From NCBI GenBank assembly GCA_020161615.1, contig JAIUPD010000008.1, positions 124,001-188,000 of the forward strand: a DNA stretch of 64,000 nucleotides, written 5' to 3'. The stretch comes from Pseudomonadota bacterium. Its GTDB lineage: Bacteria; Pseudomonadota; Alphaproteobacteria; Rhodobacterales; Rhodobacteraceae. The notes beneath the pieces were generated by a model. That model was not told where the DNA came from and ran no database searches. It worked only from the letters and a program-made list of their open reading frames with translations. How positions within the stretch are numbered: the stretch's first letter is position 1; the number at the start of each line of letters is the position of its first letter. The position numbers and the translations under genes are program-made. This document shows, piece after piece, positions 8,761 to 21,248 of this stretch.

Positions 8761-9357
8761 ATGAAACAGGCGCGCGCCTGGCAACGGATGCTTTCGGGGC
8801 GCAGGCTGGACCTGCTGGATCCGACACCGCTGGATATCGAGCTGGAGGATATCGCCCATGGGCTCGCCTTCGTGGCGCGCTGGAACGGGCAGACCACCGG
8901 CGACTGGCCCTATTCCGTGGCCGAGCATTCGCTGCTGGTGGAAACGTTGGTCACGCGGCTGGACCCGGGTTTCCCGCCGCGCTGGCGGCTGGCGGCACTG
9001 CTGCATGACGCGCCGGAATATGTGATCGGCGACATGATCTCGCCGGTGAAGGCGGCGGTCGGCCCGGGCTACGGCACGCTGGACGCGCGGCTCACGGCGG
9101 CGATCCACCTGCGCTTCGGCCTGCCGGCCGAGATCCCGAAAAGCGTGAAACGGCTGATCAAGCGCGCCGATACGCTGAGCGCCTGGCTGGAGGCGACGCA
9201 GATCGCCGGCTTCACCCGGGCCGAGGCGGACAAATACTTCGGCCGCCCCTCGCCCGAGGTCGCCGGGCTGAGCATCCACCCCCGCCCCCCGGCCGAGGTC
9301 CGCGCCGATTACATCGCCCGCCACGCCGAGATCCTGCGGCTGATTGACGGGCGGTAA
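8761..9357 (+). CDS. HD-domain phosphohydrolase (YfbR-like)
   Basis: 198 aa. The metal ligands of an HD hydrolase are visible: H56 in SVAEHS, H82-D83 in LLHDAPEYVIGD and D137 in KRADTLSAW. The SVAEHS and HDAPEYVIGD motifs are those of the YfbR-like group, which dephosphorylates deoxynucleoside monophosphates in E. coli. The nucleotide substrate here is inferred only. It ends 3 bp before the stop of the convergent thioesterase gene. Confidence 0.85.
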   Translation: MKQARAWQRMLSGRRLDLLDPTPLDIELEDIAHGLAFVARWNGQTTGDWPYSVAEHSLLVETLVTRLDPGFPPRWRLAALLHDAPEYVIGDMISPVKAAVGPGYGTLDARLTAAIHLRFGLPAEIPKSVKRLIKRADTLSAWLEATQIAGFTRAEADKYFGRPSPEVAGLSIHPRPPAEVRADYIARHAEILRLIDGR

Positions 9358-9360
9358 GCG

Positions 9361-9786
9361 CTATTCGGCGAGGAACGGCGCGAGCCGCAGGCGCACCGCC
9401 TCGGGCATGGGCGCCGAGCCGCGGGTCTTGGGGTCGAAGAACACCTCGGTCAGGTCATAGGTCGCGTGCAGCGCGCCGGTCTCGGCATGGATCATCCGCA
9501 GGTGGAAGGTCATCGACCGACCGCCCAGCCGCTTGACCGCGCCGTCGATGACGAAGCCGTCCCCCGCCTTCAACTCCTTGATGAAATTGGTTTCCGCCTT
9601 GGCTGAAACGATATGGACGCCATGTTCCTCCAGCATCCAGGAGATCGGAATGCCCAGCGCGGTGTACAGGAAGAACGAGGCATCGTCGAAGAAGGGCGCG
9701 TAATGGCGCACATTCATGTGGCCGAAGATGTCGTGGTGCCAGGGATGCACCACGCCGCGCAGAAGTTCCGGTCGTCCGTCAGGCAT
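9361..9786 (-). CDS. Acyl-CoA thioesterase, hot-dog fold
   Basis: 141 aa, single hot-dog domain. The N-terminal HPWHHDIFGHMNVRHY matches the 4-hydroxybenzoyl-CoA thioesterase/YbgC-like active-site helix, with an acidic residue and the conserved DxxGHMN-type pattern. The family hydrolyses acyl-CoA thioesters in the cytosol; specificity cannot be read from sequence. The start overlaps the 3' end of the upstream membrane-protein gene by 8 bp, so they form a two-gene operon. Confidence 0.83.
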   Translation of the reverse strand: MPDGRPELLRGVVHPWHHDIFGHMNVRHYAPFFDDASFFLYTALGIPISWMLEEHGVHIVSAKAETNFIKELKAGDGFVIDGAVKRLGGRSMTFHLRMIHAETGALHATYDLTEVFFDPKTRGSAPMPEAVRLRLAPFLAE

Positions 9787-10531
9787 TCAGCTCTCGTTTT
9801 TCGATGTAATGGCCGTAGAGGGTGGTCAGGATGCTGGCACCGACCAGAAAGGCCAGCCATTGCGCTACCGCCGACCAGATCAGCGCCAGAGGCAGGCTGA
9901 TCTGCGCCAGCGCCAGAACCGGCGCATCGAGCGCCCAGCCGGCCACAAGCGTGGTCAGCGCCAGCGTGACAAAGGTCCAGCCGCCGGTGGCGGTCTGATA
10001 CCAGGCCTCGCGCAGGGTCATCGGCCGGTCGGTGGCGGCACCCGGCAGCACCGGCGACAGGCGGTAGAAGACATAGGCCGCCGGCAGCAGCGTCACGACG
10101 AAGGCCAGCATTCCGACCGCCAGCCCGGGCGAGGCTGCATCGGCCCGGGCGCCCATCATCGGAAAGATCGCCAGCGCCACGATCAGCATCAACGGAATGA
10201 TCAGCAGGGCCAGGACCAGCCCCAGTTTGAAACTTGCCCTGAAATACGCCCAGATCGCCGCGCCGTTCCAGGCGGGCAGCATTGTGCCCGGCGTTTCCTC
10301 GATCAGGATGAAGCGATGCCAGGCGACTGCCACCCAGAGACCGACGATCATCAACGCGAGTGACAGGAGGAACGCGGCGGCCGACAGCGTGCCATCCGCG
10401 CGAGACCCGACCTCCTGGCTGAGGGTCAGCGCCACCATCACCGCCAGCGCCACGCCGCCAATGCGCAGGGTCTGGCCGAAGTTTCCGATAACCATGCGCA
10501 CCGCATGGATGAAGATCGCCAATCCCTGCAT
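9779..10531 (-). CDS. Hypothetical multi-pass inner-membrane protein
   Basis: 250 aa with about six hydrophobic helices (near residues 20-38, 50-70, 97-120, 133-158, 180-200 and 205-235). I recognise no catalytic motif. Sequences of this type occur as conserved unknowns in Rhodobacteraceae. It overlaps the thioesterase gene downstream, which suggests co-expression and possibly a membrane or lipid-related role, but this is only context. Confidence 0.75.
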   Translation of the reverse strand: MQGLAIFIHAVRMVIGNFGQTLRIGGVALAVMVALTLSQEVGSRADGTLSAAAFLLSLALMIVGLWVAVAWHRFILIEETPGTMLPAWNGAAIWAYFRASFKLGLVLALLIIPLMLIVALAIFPMMGARADAASPGLAVGMLAFVVTLLPAAYVFYRLSPVLPGAATDRPMTLREAWYQTATGGWTFVTLALTTLVAGWALDAPVLALAQISLPLALIWSAVAQWLAFLVGASILTTLYGHYIEKRELNA

Positions 10532-10669
10532 CGGCCCCCCTTCCGTTCGCGGCCAGTGTTCCCGCCCTGTCCCGGCGTGTCAATCTCGGTCCTTGGCCGT
10601 GCGGCGGGTGTTGCGCCCATCCGGCAAAGCCTGTAGCGAAGGCGCGGTCCATCCCGTGGGAGAATGCTC

Positions 10670-11899
10670 ATGTCCGCGCCCAAGAAAGTCGTGCTGGCCT
10701 ATTCCGGCGGGCTCGATACCTCGATCATCCTGAAATGGCTGCAAACCGAATACGGCTGCGAGGTGGTGACCTTCACCGCCGACCTCGGCCAGGGGGAAGA
10801 GCTTGAGCCGGCGCGCGAAAAGGCGCTGATGCTGGGGATCAAGGAAGAGAACATCCATATCGTCGACGTGCGCGAAGAATTCGTGAAGGATTTCGTCTTC
10901 CCGATGTTCCGCGCCAACGCGGTCTATGAAGGCCTCTACCTGCTGGGCACCTCGATCGCCCGGCCGCTGATCTCCAAGCACCTCGTCGAGCTGGCGCACA
11001 AACACGGCGCCGATGCCGTGGCCCATGGCGCCACCGGCAAGGGCAACGATCAGGTGCGGTTCGAGCTGTCGGCGCTGGCGCTCGACCCCTCGATCCAGGT
11101 GATCGCGCCCTGGCGGATCTGGGATCTGACCAGCCGCACGAAACTGCTGGAATTCGCCGAACAGAACCAGATCCCGATCGCCAAGAACAAGCGCGGCGAA
11201 GCGCCCTTCTCGGTCGATGCGAACCTGCTGCACACCTCGTCCGAGGGCACCGTGCTGGAGGATCCGGGTGTCGAGGCCCCCGATTACGTCGCCCAGCGCA
11301 TCGTCGCCGTCGAGGATGCGCCCGATACGCCCGAATTCATCGAAGTGACCTTCGAGCAGGGCGACGCCGTGGCCATCAACGGCGAGGCGATGTCGCCCGC
11401 CACGATCCTGACCAAGCTGAACGAATATGGCGCCAAGCACGGCATCGGCATGCTGGACTTCGTGGAAAACCGCTTCGTCGGCATGAAATCGCGCGGCGTC
11501 TACGAGACCCCCGGCGGCACGATCCTGCTGGAGGCCCATCGCGGCATCGAGCAGATCACCCTGGATGCGGGCGCCGGGCACCTGAAGGATTCGGTGATGC
11601 CCCGCTACGCCGAGCTGATCTACAACGGCTTCTGGTTCTCGCCCGAGCGCGAGGCGCTGCAAGCCCTGATCGACAAGACGCAGGAGCATGTCACCGGCAC
11701 GGTGAAGCTGAAGCTCTACAAGGGCGTGGCGCGGACCGTGGCCCGCTGGTCGGACCATTCGCTCTATTCCGAGAAGCACGTCACCTTCGAGGAAGACGCG
11801 GGCGCCTACGACCAGAAGGACGCCGCCGGCTTCATCCGCCTGAACGCGCTGCGCCTGAAACTGATCGCGACGCGGAATGCACGGGTGGCGGGGAAGTAA
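10670..11899 (+). CDS. argG: Argininosuccinate synthase
   Basis: 409 aa cytosolic enzyme joining citrulline and aspartate with ATP hydrolysis to AMP, the penultimate step of arginine synthesis. The N-type ATP pyrophosphatase P-loop AYSGGLDTS is at about residues 10-18. [13 protein letters not shown] and the C-terminal [13 protein letters not shown] are also diagnostic. Two ATGs lie 6 bp apart; the second (10670) has the better spacing from GGGAGA. It is a single gene, with a strong terminator following. Confidence 0.97.
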   Translation: MSAPKKVVLAYSGGLDTSIILKWLQTEYGCEVVTFTADLGQGEELEPAREKALMLGIKEENIHIVDVREEFVKDFVFPMFRANAVYEGLYLLGTSIARPLISKHLVELAHKHGADAVAHGATGKGNDQVRFELSALALDPSIQVIAPWRIWDLTSRTKLLEFAEQNQIPIAKNKRGEAPFSVDANLLHTSSEGTVLEDPGVEAPDYVAQRIVAVEDAPDTPEFIEVTFEQGDAVAINGEAMSPATILTKLNEYGAKHGIGMLDFVENRFVGMKSRGVYETPGGTILLEAHRGIEQITLDAGAGHLKDSVMPRYAELIYNGFWFSPEREALQALIDKTQEHVTGTVKLKLYKGVARTVARWSDHSLYSEKHVTFEEDAGAYDQKDAAGFIRLNALRLKLIATRNARVAGK

Positions 11900-11926
11900 T
11901 CCCCGCCTTCACAATCGAAAAACGAA

Positions 11927-11959
11927 ACGGGCCGTCCCTTGGGGCGGCCCGTCCTTTTT
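11927..11959. terminator. Bidirectional terminator between argG and the small YegP-like gene
   Basis: A 26-bp hairpin (11927-11952) has an ACGGGCCG/CGGCCCGT stem that extends through TCCC/GGGG with one wobble pair. It is followed on the plus strand by CCTTTTTC and on the minus strand by TTTCGTTTTTC. It can therefore end both argG and the convergent small gene. An identical 26-bp copy lies at 12464-12489. Confidence 0.85.
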
Positions 11960-11966
11960 CTCCAGA

Positions 11967-12137
11967 TCAGACCTCGTGGATCGGGGCAGGCCCCGAGGAC
12001 TTCACCAGCTGTATCGCTGCCAACGCGTCGGACTTGTTGTAGTAACCTTCACCCGAGTTCGCGATCGTCCTGTAGTTCGCGGCCTTCAATCGCCAACGCC
12101 ATTGAGAGGCCGTGTCTTTGTAAAGCTCATAGAACAT
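11967..12137 (-). CDS. Small YegP-like (DUF1508) protein
   Basis: A 56-aa frame that is easily missed because of its size. The translation begins MFYELYKDTASQWRWRLKA and contains NSGEGYYNKSDALAAI. This matches the DUF1508/YegP repeat, in which a W-R-W-R/L strand precedes the NG/S-E-GY motif and the downstream helix. It has one repeat; E. coli YegP has two. A textbook Shine-Dalgarno, AAAGGAG, lies 6 nt before the ATG. Function is unknown in the family. It lies between two copies of the same hairpin. Confidence 0.8.
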   Translation of the reverse strand: MFYELYKDTASQWRWRLKAANYRTIANSGEGYYNKSDALAAIQLVKSSGPAPIHEV

Positions 12138-12517
12138 GGTTTTCTCCTTTCATGAGCATGTGTTGATCTTGCCCACTTCCGGCGGAAATGAGCTGTCGTC
12201 TAACCACGTGCTTGACGGGAGCGGGCCTATCCGCGATTCTTGCGGTGTGTTTATTCGACACGCTGCCCACGTGGCAGTTAGGGCGCCTGCATTGCCGTGC
12301 AGGCGCCCTTATTGATTCCAGAAAAGGAACAATGAGTCGAGTCCGAACGAAGAACATTCAGTGGGAGAGTCTGTGGATAACACCACATCTCGCCGAAATA
12401 ACCACCTGTAGGTATAAGGTTGGGTGCCCTACAACATCTCGATCAAGCGGCGGCGAAACAAGAACGGGCCGTCCCTTGGGGCGGCCCGTTCGCTTTGGAG
12501 TGCTGCTTACGAGGTCG
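12138..12517. other. Gene-free stretch with hairpin; possible small RNA
   Basis: 380 bp with visibly lower GC than its surroundings and no convincing gene. It holds a perfect 12-bp inverted repeat (12280-12291 with 12298-12309, loop TTGCCG), followed by TTATTGATT on the plus strand. A weak promoter-like TTGACG (12212-12217) with GATTCT 17 bp later could start a short RNA ending at this hairpin. A short frame from an ATG at 12332 with AAGGA upstream reads straight through the second terminator copy and looks spurious. The region therefore probably holds regulatory or small-RNA sequence for the flanking small genes. Confidence 0.4.
12463..12490. terminator. Second copy of the argG-type terminator hairpin
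   Basis: The 26-bp core at 12464-12489 is identical to that at 11927-11952. On the minus strand it lies 28 bp beyond the stop of the 46-aa peptide gene and is followed by TTCTTGTTT, so it most likely terminates that gene. Confidence 0.7.
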
Positions 12518-12658
12518 TCAGGTCAGAAGGGCGAAGAGGCCGACCCACATGAGGCCGCCCAGGATCACGGCAAGCACGATACCGGCGCCCGCGGGCAACG
12601 CGCCAGAGCGCGGGGGGGATGCCAGGAGCGCAATATCGGTTTCTGCCCGTGTGTTCAT
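12518..12658 (-). CDS. Small single-pass membrane protein (46 aa)
   Basis: A 46-aa frame starting MNTRAETDIALLASPPR and ending in one hydrophobic helix (GAGIVLAVILGGLMWVGLFALLT). The ATG has AAGGA about 8 nt upstream, and the stop is followed by a terminator hairpin on the same strand, which supports a real gene. I do not recognise the family. It resembles the many short membrane peptides that assist larger membrane complexes, but no partner is evident. Confidence 0.6.
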   Translation of the reverse strand: MNTRAETDIALLASPPRSGALPAGAGIVLAVILGGLMWVGLFALLT

Positions 12659-12757
12659 CGCCAAATCCTTCCGAATGGACCCAGAATGATCCTGATCCAT
12701 GAAGGAACCCTTAACGGGGGCGAAAATGTGGCGGTCTCGGGGCGATTCCGGGAGGGG

Positions 12758-13629
12758 TCAGCGGGCGAGCAGCGCCTCGACCTCGGCCCGCTCTGGCATC
12801 GCCGGAGCCGCGCCGGGCCGCGTGACCTGCAAAGCAGCGGCGGCAGCGGCATAGCGCAGGGCGTCGCGGGTCGTCTCGCCCCGGTCCAGCGCGGCGGCCA
12901 GCGACCCGGCAAAACAATCGCCCGCGCCGGTCGTATCCACCGGCGTGACGCTGAACGCCGGTTGAAAATCGGATGGCGTCCCGCCGGGAACGATCCATTC
13001 GGCGCCCGAGGCCCCATGCGTGACGATCACCGCCTCGACCGGCAGCGCGTCCAGCGCCGTGCCGGTGGCCTCGACCAAAGCCTTCCCCTCGCCCGCGTTG
13101 ACCAGCAGATGCGTCACTTGCGGCAGCACCGCCAGCAGCGGCTCCAGCGCGAAGGGGGCGGCGGAATAGAAGACCTTCATGCCCCGCTTGCGCGCGAGCG
13201 TCGCTGCCTCGACCTGATGCGAGGTTTCGTTTTGCAGAAGCAGGATGTCGCCCGCCTGCCCCTGCGCCAGCGCCGCCGCGATCAGGGCCGGATCCTGCGC
13301 CAGATTGGCACCGGAATAGATGATGATCTGGTTCTCGCCCCGATCGTCGACCGCGACGATCGCATGTCCGGTCGGCACCGGGACCGTTGTGATGCATCCC
13401 ATGCCGATTCCGTGCCGGGACAATGCCTCGGTGATCCACAGATCATCCTCGCCCACGGCCCCGATATGCACCACCGTCGCGCCGGCCCTCTTTGCCGCGA
13501 TGCTCTGGTTGATGCCCTTGCCGCCCAGCCCCGGCCGATAGTCGCGCGCCGACAGCGTCTCACCGGCCAGCGGCAACTCCGCCAGCCGATAGACGTGATC
13601 GATGTTGATCGAGCCCAGGCAGAAGACGG

Positions 13630-13633
<4 letters not shown>
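12758..13633 (-). CDS. rbsK: Ribokinase (PfkB-family sugar kinase)
   Basis: 291 aa. The N-terminal GLGGKGINQSIAAKRAGA and the C-terminal DTTGAGDCFAGSLAAAL are the PfkB signatures, with the catalytic aspartate in GAGD. Overall similarity favours ribokinase, which phosphorylates ribose at O5. Other sugars are possible because no ribose transporter is nearby. The ATG overlaps the maeB stop by 4 bp, so it is translationally coupled to that gene. Confidence 0.82.
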
Positions 13634-15900
<2,267 letters not shown>

Positions 15901-16017
15901 GGGGCCTCCTCGGTTCCGACTTCTGTAGCGCCTCGGATGGCGCCGAACAACGCGGGAATCGGGGTTTTCCCGGGGTAAGCGGTTTTGTAGGGTCGCGCGA
16001 AAATCAGGGAGCAGGAT

Positions 16018-18669
16018 GTGAGCGAGGCGGCTGCCGGCGTCACGCCGATGATGGCGCAATATCTGGAGATCAAGGGCCGGCATGCCGATGCGCTGCTGTT
16101 CTACCGGATGGGCGATTTCTACGAAATGTTCTTTGACGACGCCGTGGCGGCCGCGGCGGCGCTGGATATCGCGCTGACCAAGCGGGGCCTGCATCTGGGC
16201 GAGGAAATCCCGATGTGCGGCGTCCCGGTCCATGCCGCCGAGGGCTATCTGCTGACGCTGATCCGCAAGGGTTTCCGCGTCGCCATCGCCGAACAGATGG
16301 AGGACCCGGCCGAGGCGAAGAAGCGCGGCTCGAAATCGGTGGTGAAGCGCGACGTGGTGCGGCTGGTCACCCCCGGCACGCTGACCGAGGACGCGCTGCT
16401 GGAACCGCGGCGGCACAATTACCTGGCCTGTTGGGCCGATATCCGCGGCGAGGCGGCGCTGGCCTGGGCGGACATCTCGACCGGTGAACTGAGGGTCATG
16501 CCCTGCACCGGCGCCCGGCTGGCGCCCGAACTGTCGCGGCTGGGCGCGCGCGAGATGGTGGTGCCCGAGGATCTGGCCGAAGGGCTGAGGGATCTGGCCG
16601 CCGACATGGGGCTGGCGCTGGCCGAACGCGGCCGGGGATCCTTCGACAGCGCCGCCGGGGGCAAACGGCTGTGCGCGCTCTTCGGCGTGCAGACGCTGGA
16701 CGGGTTCGGCACTTTCGGCCGGGCCGAGATTTCCGCGCTGGGCGCGCTGGTCGATTACCTCGACCTGACGCAGAAGGGCCGCATGCCCCTGCTGCGCCCC
16801 CCGGTGCGCGAGAATGCGGGCGCGGCGATGCAGATCGACGGGGCGACCCGGCGCAATCTGGAACTGACGGCAGCGCTGGCGGGCGGGCGCGAGGGTTCGC
16901 TGCTGGCCGCGATCGACATGAGCGTAACCTCAGGCGGCGCGCGGCTGCTGGAGCGGCGGATCGCGGCGCCCTCCTGCGATCTGGCGGTGATCCGGGCGCG
17001 GCTGGAGGCGGTGGCGGCGCTGGTCGGCGATGACCTGCTGCGCGGCGACCTGCGGGCGGCCTTGCGGGTGGTGCCGGACATCGACCGGGCGCTGTCACGG
17101 CTGGCGCTGGACCGGGGCGGGCCGCGCGATCTGGCCATGCTGCGGGCGGGGCTGGCACAGGCCGGGCTTCTGGCCGGGCTTCTGGCCGACGACCTGCCCG
17201 AGGCGCTGGTGACAGCCCGCCGGGCTCTGGTCGGCCATGACGAGATCGCCGGGCTGCTCAGCGGCACGCTGGTCGAGGAGCCGCCCTTGCTGGCCCGGGA
17301 CGGGGGTTTCATCGCCAAGGGCGTCGATCCCGATCTGGACGCGGCGCGCGAGCTGCGCGACGAGGGGCGCAGCGTCATCGCCCGGATGCAGGCCGAGTAT
17401 ATCGCCGAGACCGGCATCAGCTCGTTGAAGATCAAGCATAACAACGTGCTTGGCTATTTCATCGAGACGACGGCGACCCATGCCGAGAAGATGCTGTCCG
17501 CACCGCTGAACGAGGTGTTCAAGCACCGGCAGACGACGGCCAATCAGGTGCGGTTCACCACCGTCCCCCTGTCCGAGATGGAGACCAAGATCCTGAACGC
17601 GGGTGCCCGGGCGCTGGAGATCGAACTGCGGATTTTCGGCGAGCTGAGGGCCGCGGTGCTGGAGTCCGCCGCCGCGATCCATGGCGCGGCGCGGGCGCTG
17701 GCCGAGGTCGATGTGACCGCCGGTTTCGCCGAACTGGCCCGGGTGCGCGACTGGGCGCGGCCCGTGGTCGACGACAGCCGCGCTTTCGAGGTCGAGGCCG
17801 GGCGGCATCCGGTGGTGGAGGCAGCGCTGGCCAAGGCGGGCCAACCCTTCGTCGCCAATTCGCTGGATCTGGAGCCGGGCGACAAGGGCGCAGCGATCTG
17901 GCTGGTCACCGGGCCGAACATGGCCGGTAAATCGACCTTCCTGCGGCAGAACGCGCTGATTGCCATCCTGGCGCAGGCGGGGGGCTATGTCCCGGCACGC
18001 TCGGCCCGGATCGGGCTGGTGGAACAGGTGTTCAGCCGGGTCGGGGCCTCGGACGATCTGGCGCGGGGGCGGTCGACCTTCATGGTCGAGATGGTGGAAA
18101 CCGCCGCCATCGTTAACCAGGCGGGGCCGCGCGCCTTCGTCATTCTGGATGAGATCGGGCGCGGGACGGCGACCTATGACGGGCTCTCGATCGCCTGGGC
18201 CGTGCTGGAGCATCTGCACAGCGTGAACCGCTGCCGGGCGCTCTTTGCCACGCATTACCACGAAATGGTGGGCCTGGCCGACAAGCTGGAGGGGGTGGAG
18301 AACGCCACCGTCGCCGTGCGCGAATGGGAGGGCGAGGTCGTCTTCCTGCACGAGGTGATCAAGGGCGCTGCCGACCGCTCCTATGGCGTGCAGGTGGCGC
18401 GGCTGGCGGGCCTGCCGGAGGCAGTGATCGCCCGGGCGCGCGAGGTGCTGGGCCTCTTGGAGCAGGGCGAGAGCGGGCAGAAGGGCGCCAGGGCGCTGAT
18501 CGACGATCTGCCGCTCTTCGCCATGGCGCCCCCTGCCCCGACGCGCAAGCCCGAGGCGCCGAAAGTGTCCGCGGTGGAGGAGCGGGTGCGCGGCGTGCAT
18601 CCCGACGCCCTGACCCCGCGCGAGGCGCTGGCGCTGCTCTATGAGTTGCGGGATATGTTGGAGCCCTGA
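16018..18669 (+). CDS. mutS: DNA mismatch repair protein MutS
   Basis: 883 aa. The mismatch-reading Phe-X-Glu motif is F34-Y35-E36 in GDFYEMF. The ATPase domain has Walker [10 protein letters not shown] near residues 631-639, then STFMVEM and the DEIGRGT Walker B. The C-terminal helix-turn-helix dimerisation end ([13 protein letters not shown]) is complete. MutS recognises mispairs and recruits MutL. The start is a GTG at 16018 with an AGCAGGA ribosome site. It is divergent from maeB and convergent with grpE across a palindromic repeat pair. Confidence 0.97.
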   Translation: MSEAAAGVTPMMAQYLEIKGRHADALLFYRMGDFYEMFFDDAVAAAAALDIALTKRGLHLGEEIPMCGVPVHAAEGYLLTLIRKGFRVAIAEQMEDPAEAKKRGSKSVVKRDVVRLVTPGTLTEDALLEPRRHNYLACWADIRGEAALAWADISTGELRVMPCTGARLAPELSRLGAREMVVPEDLAEGLRDLAADMGLALAERGRGSFDSAAGGKRLCALFGVQTLDGFGTFGRAEISALGALVDYLDLTQKGRMPLLRPPVRENAGAAMQIDGATRRNLELTAALAGGREGSLLAAIDMSVTSGGARLLERRIAAPSCDLAVIRARLEAVAALVGDDLLRGDLRAALRVVPDIDRALSRLALDRGGPRDLAMLRAGLAQAGLLAGLLADDLPEALVTARRALVGHDEIAGLLSGTLVEEPPLLARDGGFIAKGVDPDLDAARELRDEGRSVIARMQAEYIAETGISSLKIKHNNVLGYFIETTATHAEKMLSAPLNEVFKHRQTTANQVRFTTVPLSEMETKILNAGARALEIELRIFGELRAAVLESAAAIHGAARALAEVDVTAGFAELARVRDWARPVVDDSRAFEVEAGRHPVVEAALAKAGQPFVANSLDLEPGDKGAAIWLVTGPNMAGKSTFLRQNALIAILAQAGGYVPARSARIGLVEQVFSRVGASDDLARGRSTFMVEMVETAAIVNQAGPRAFVILDEIGRGTATYDGLSIAWAVLEHLHSVNRCRALFATHYHEMVGLADKLEGVENATVAVREWEGEVVFLHEVIKGAADRSYGVQVARLAGLPEAVIARAREVLGLLEQGESGQKGARALIDDLPLFAMAPPAPTRKPEAPKVSAVEERVRGVHPDALTPREALALLYELRDMLEP

Positions 18670-18729
18670 CCTGGCACGGCCCGTGCGAGCACCCACCCTA
18701 CGGGCGGTGGGGGCGAGGGCGTGAAAAAA

Positions 18730-18799
18730 GGGTGGGATGAAATCCCACCCTACCGGTGTCGCGCGTGAGGGGGCCGTAGGGTGGGATTTCATCCCACCC
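18730..18799. repeat. Inverted pair of 24-bp palindromic elements between mutS and grpE
   Basis: Copies at 18730-18753 and 18776-18799 are exact reverse complements of each other. Each contains a 9-bp stem (GGGTGGGAT/ATCCCACCC) with a 3-nt loop, plus a TAC/GTA flank. A related degenerate stretch lies at about 18690-18711. The location between convergent genes suggests bidirectional termination or a REP/BIME-type element. Related copies recur near 55.9-56.1 kb. Confidence 0.85.
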
Positions 18800-18806
18800 C
18801 GCGCTC

Positions 18807-19352
18807 TCAGCCGGGGGTCGAGCTTACACCCACCTGCGCCGGGCGCAGCAGATGCTCGTGCAGGCGGAACCCTTCCGAGATGACCTGGATGATCTGCCCG
18901 GCCTTGGTGCCCGGCACCGGGGCCTCGAACATCGCCTCGTGGAAATGCGGGTCGAATTGCTCGCCGACCTGCGGCGCGACCAGCTCGATCCCGTGCCGCT
19001 GGAAGATGTTGCCCAGATCGCGCAGGGTCAGGTCCAGCCCCTCGGCGAGGCCCTTCTGCTGCTCGCGCAGACTGTCGTCCATCAGCGCCAGCGCCCGGTT
19101 CAGGTTGTCATAAACCGAGAGCATGTCCCGGGCGAGCTTCTGCCCGCCATAGATCGCCGCCTCGCGCCGATCTTTCTCGGCCCGTTTGCGAATATTCTCC
19201 AGATCCGCCAGCGAACGCATCAGCCGGTCGCGCATCTCGGCACGCTCGACCTCGAAGGCCGCGTGGATCGCGTCCAGATCGGGGGTGGGGTCGCCCTGCT
19301 CGTTCGGGGCGGCGGTCGTTTCGTCGACCGGCTTTTCCTGGGGTTCAGCCAT
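18807..19352 (-). CDS. grpE: Nucleotide exchange factor GrpE
   Basis: 181 aa. It has an acidic, flexible N-terminus, the long helix (about 30-110) with [15 protein letters not shown], and a C-terminal beta domain with [25 protein letters not shown]. This is the standard GrpE layout. It releases ADP from DnaK. It lies 12 bp downstream of hrcA, as in many alphaproteobacteria, so the pair is probably a heat-shock operon. I see no obvious CIRCE element upstream of hrcA. Confidence 0.95.
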   Translation of the reverse strand: MAEPQEKPVDETTAAPNEQGDPTPDLDAIHAAFEVERAEMRDRLMRSLADLENIRKRAEKDRREAAIYGGQKLARDMLSVYDNLNRALALMDDSLREQQKGLAEGLDLTLRDLGNIFQRHGIELVAPQVGEQFDPHFHEAMFEAPVPGTKAGQIIQVISEGFRLHEHLLRPAQVGVSSTPG

Positions 19353-19364
19353 AGAATCCTCGTC

Positions 19365-20432
19365 TCAATCGGAACCCAGATCGGTCAGCATGCGGCCGAC
19401 GAGCTGGGCGGTGTAATCCACGATCGGGACGATGCGGCCGTAGTTGAGCCGGGTCGGGCCAATCACCCCGACCGCACCGACGATCTTGCTGTCGGCGTTC
19501 ATATATGGAGAAACCACCAGAGTGGAACCCGTCAAAGAAAAGAGTTTGTTTTCCGCGCCGATGAAAATGCGCACCCCTTCGCCGCGTTCGGTGTGTTCCA
19601 GCACCTCGGCGATGTCGCGCTTGCGTTCGAGGTCGTCGAACAATTCGCGGATCCGCTGCAGGCTGTCGGCATCGGCCTGATCCAGCAGGTTCGCCCTGCC
19701 CCGCACAATCAGCCGCTCATGCCGCTCGCCCTCGTTTTCCCACAGCGCCATGCCGCGGGTGATGAGGTCGGTGGCGAGCGAATCGATTTCCTGCCGCCGG
19801 GCGGTGATCTCGGTCCTGAGGCGGCCGCGAAGCCCGGTAAGGGTGAGGCCGGCGGCGAAGGCGTTGATGAAATTCACCGCCTCGCGCAGGGCCGAAGGCA
19901 TCAGGCCGGGTGGCGGGGTGAACACGCGATTCTCGACATGGCCATCGGCGAAGACCAGCACCACAAGCGCCCGGTCATTGGCGATGGGGACGAATTCGAT
20001 ATGCTTGATCGCCGCTTCATGCTTGGGCGCCAGCACCAGCGAGGCGCCGCGCGTGATGCCCGACAGCGCGTTGCCCACCCGGTCCAGCATCGCCGTGACG
20101 TCGCGGTCATTCGACTGGCGCGTGGCCTCCAGCCGCTCGCGGTCGGTGGCGGTGACCGGATCGACCTCGAGCAGGGCATCGACGAAAAGCCGCAGACCTT
20201 GCTGGGTCGGCACCCGCCCGGCCGAGACATGGGGACTCTCCAGAAGGCCCATGTATTCCAGATCCTGCATGACGTTGCGGATCGTCGCCGGCGACAGGCG
20301 TTCGTGGAAATCGCGGGTGATGGTGCGCGAGCCGACCGGGGCGCCGGTCTGCAGATAGCTGTCGACAACACGCCGGAAGACCTCGCGCGCGCGGTCGTTC
20401 AGATCGTTGAAGGCTTTGTTTTCAGCACTCAT
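19365..20432 (-). CDS. hrcA: Heat-inducible transcription repressor HrcA
   Basis: 355 aa. The N-terminal winged helix includes [17 protein letters not shown] and [31 protein letters not shown], the classic HrcA signature. The C-terminal GAF-like part ends with the conserved [21 protein letters not shown] region. HrcA represses groE and other chaperone genes by binding CIRCE. The ATG at 20432 is chosen because the conserved domain begins there; upstream in-frame sequence is not conserved-looking. It is divergent from rph. Confidence 0.95.
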   Translation of the reverse strand: MSAENKAFNDLNDRAREVFRRVVDSYLQTGAPVGSRTITRDFHERLSPATIRNVMQDLEYMGLLESPHVSAGRVPTQQGLRLFVDALLEVDPVTATDRERLEATRQSNDRDVTAMLDRVGNALSGITRGASLVLAPKHEAAIKHIEFVPIANDRALVVLVFADGHVENRVFTPPPGLMPSALREAVNFINAFAAGLTLTGLRGRLRTEITARRQEIDSLATDLITRGMALWENEGERHERLIVRGRANLLDQADADSLQRIRELFDDLERKRDIAEVLEHTERGEGVRIFIGAENKLFSLTGSTLVVSPYMNADSKIVGAVGVIGPTRLNYGRIVPIVDYTAQLVGRMLTDLGSD

Positions 20433-20537
20433 GTCGGTCAGAATTCGGCAGGTCCAGGGGCGCGGCGGCCCGTCAATCCGGTTGCAAGGCGGGTCGCCCG
20501 CCCGTATCTGAGAGCCGCAGCAGGAAAGGATCATGTC

Positions 20538-21248
20538 ATGCGCCCATCGGGTAGGAAACTAGATGAAATGCGGCTGGTTTCAATCGAAACCGGCGTGATG
20601 CGGCATGCCGAGGGCTCGTGCCTGATCAAGGTGGGCAACACGCATGTGCTCTGCACCGCCTCGGTCGAGGATCGGACGCCGCCTTTCCTGAAGAACACCG
20701 GGCTGGGCTGGGTCACCGCCGAATACGGCATGCTGCCCCGCGCCACCAACACCCGCAACCGGCGCGAGGCCGCGACCGGCAAGCAGGGCGGAAGAACTGT
20801 TGAAATTCAACGCCTTATCGGGAGGGCGCTGCGTGCAGGCGTTGATCGATCCGCGCTGGGCGAGCGGCAGATCGTCATCGATTGCGACGTGATCCAGGCC
20901 GACGGCGGCACGCGCTGCGCCTCGATTACCGGCGCCTGGGTGGCGCTGCGCCTGGCGGTGGACAAGCTGATGAAGGCCGGGCAGATCGTCTCGGATCCGA
21001 TGATCGGCCATGTCGCGGCCGTCTCCTGCGGGATCTATGCCGGACAGCCGGTGCTGGACCTCGATTACGATGAGGACAGCGCCGCCGGTGTGGACGGCAA
21101 TTTCGTCATGCTGGGCGACGGGCGGCTGATCGAAGTGCAGATGTCGGGTGAGGGGGCGGTCTTTGCCCGCTCGCAGATGGATCAGCTGCTGACCCTGGCC
21201 GAGAAGGGCGTGAGCGCGCTGGTCGCGGCGCAAAAGGCGGCGCTGTGA
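20538..21248 (+). CDS. rph: Ribonuclease PH
   Basis: 236 aa phosphorolytic 3'-5' exoribonuclease that trims tRNA 3' ends. It starts [12 protein letters not shown]. It contains the phosphate-binding [15 protein letters not shown] region and the [19 protein letters not shown] core. A ribosome site CAGGAAAGGA precedes the second of two nearby ATGs (20538). The rdgB gene starts within its last codon (GTGA), giving an rph-rdgB-hemW operon. Confidence 0.96.
   Translation: MRPSGRKLDEMRLVSIETGVMRHAEGSCLIKVGNTHVLCTASVEDRTPPFLKNTGLGWVTAEYGMLPRATNTRNRREAATGKQGGRTVEIQRLIGRALRAGVDRSALGERQIVIDCDVIQADGGTRCASITGAWVALRLAVDKLMKAGQIVSDPMIGHVAAVSCGIYAGQPVLDLDYDEDSAAGVDGNFVMLGDGRLIEVQMSGEGAVFARSQMDQLLTLAEKGVSALVAAQKAAL

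Noticed and set aside
12138-12517. Possible tRNA or riboswitch in the low-GC gap
   Set aside because: No cloverleaf, TPsiC-like GGTTCGA or known riboswitch core was found; only isolated hairpins.
20433-20537. Search for a CIRCE operator upstream of hrcA
   Set aside because: No TTAGCACTC-N9-GAGTGCTAA-like inverted repeat was seen in the hrcA/rph gap.
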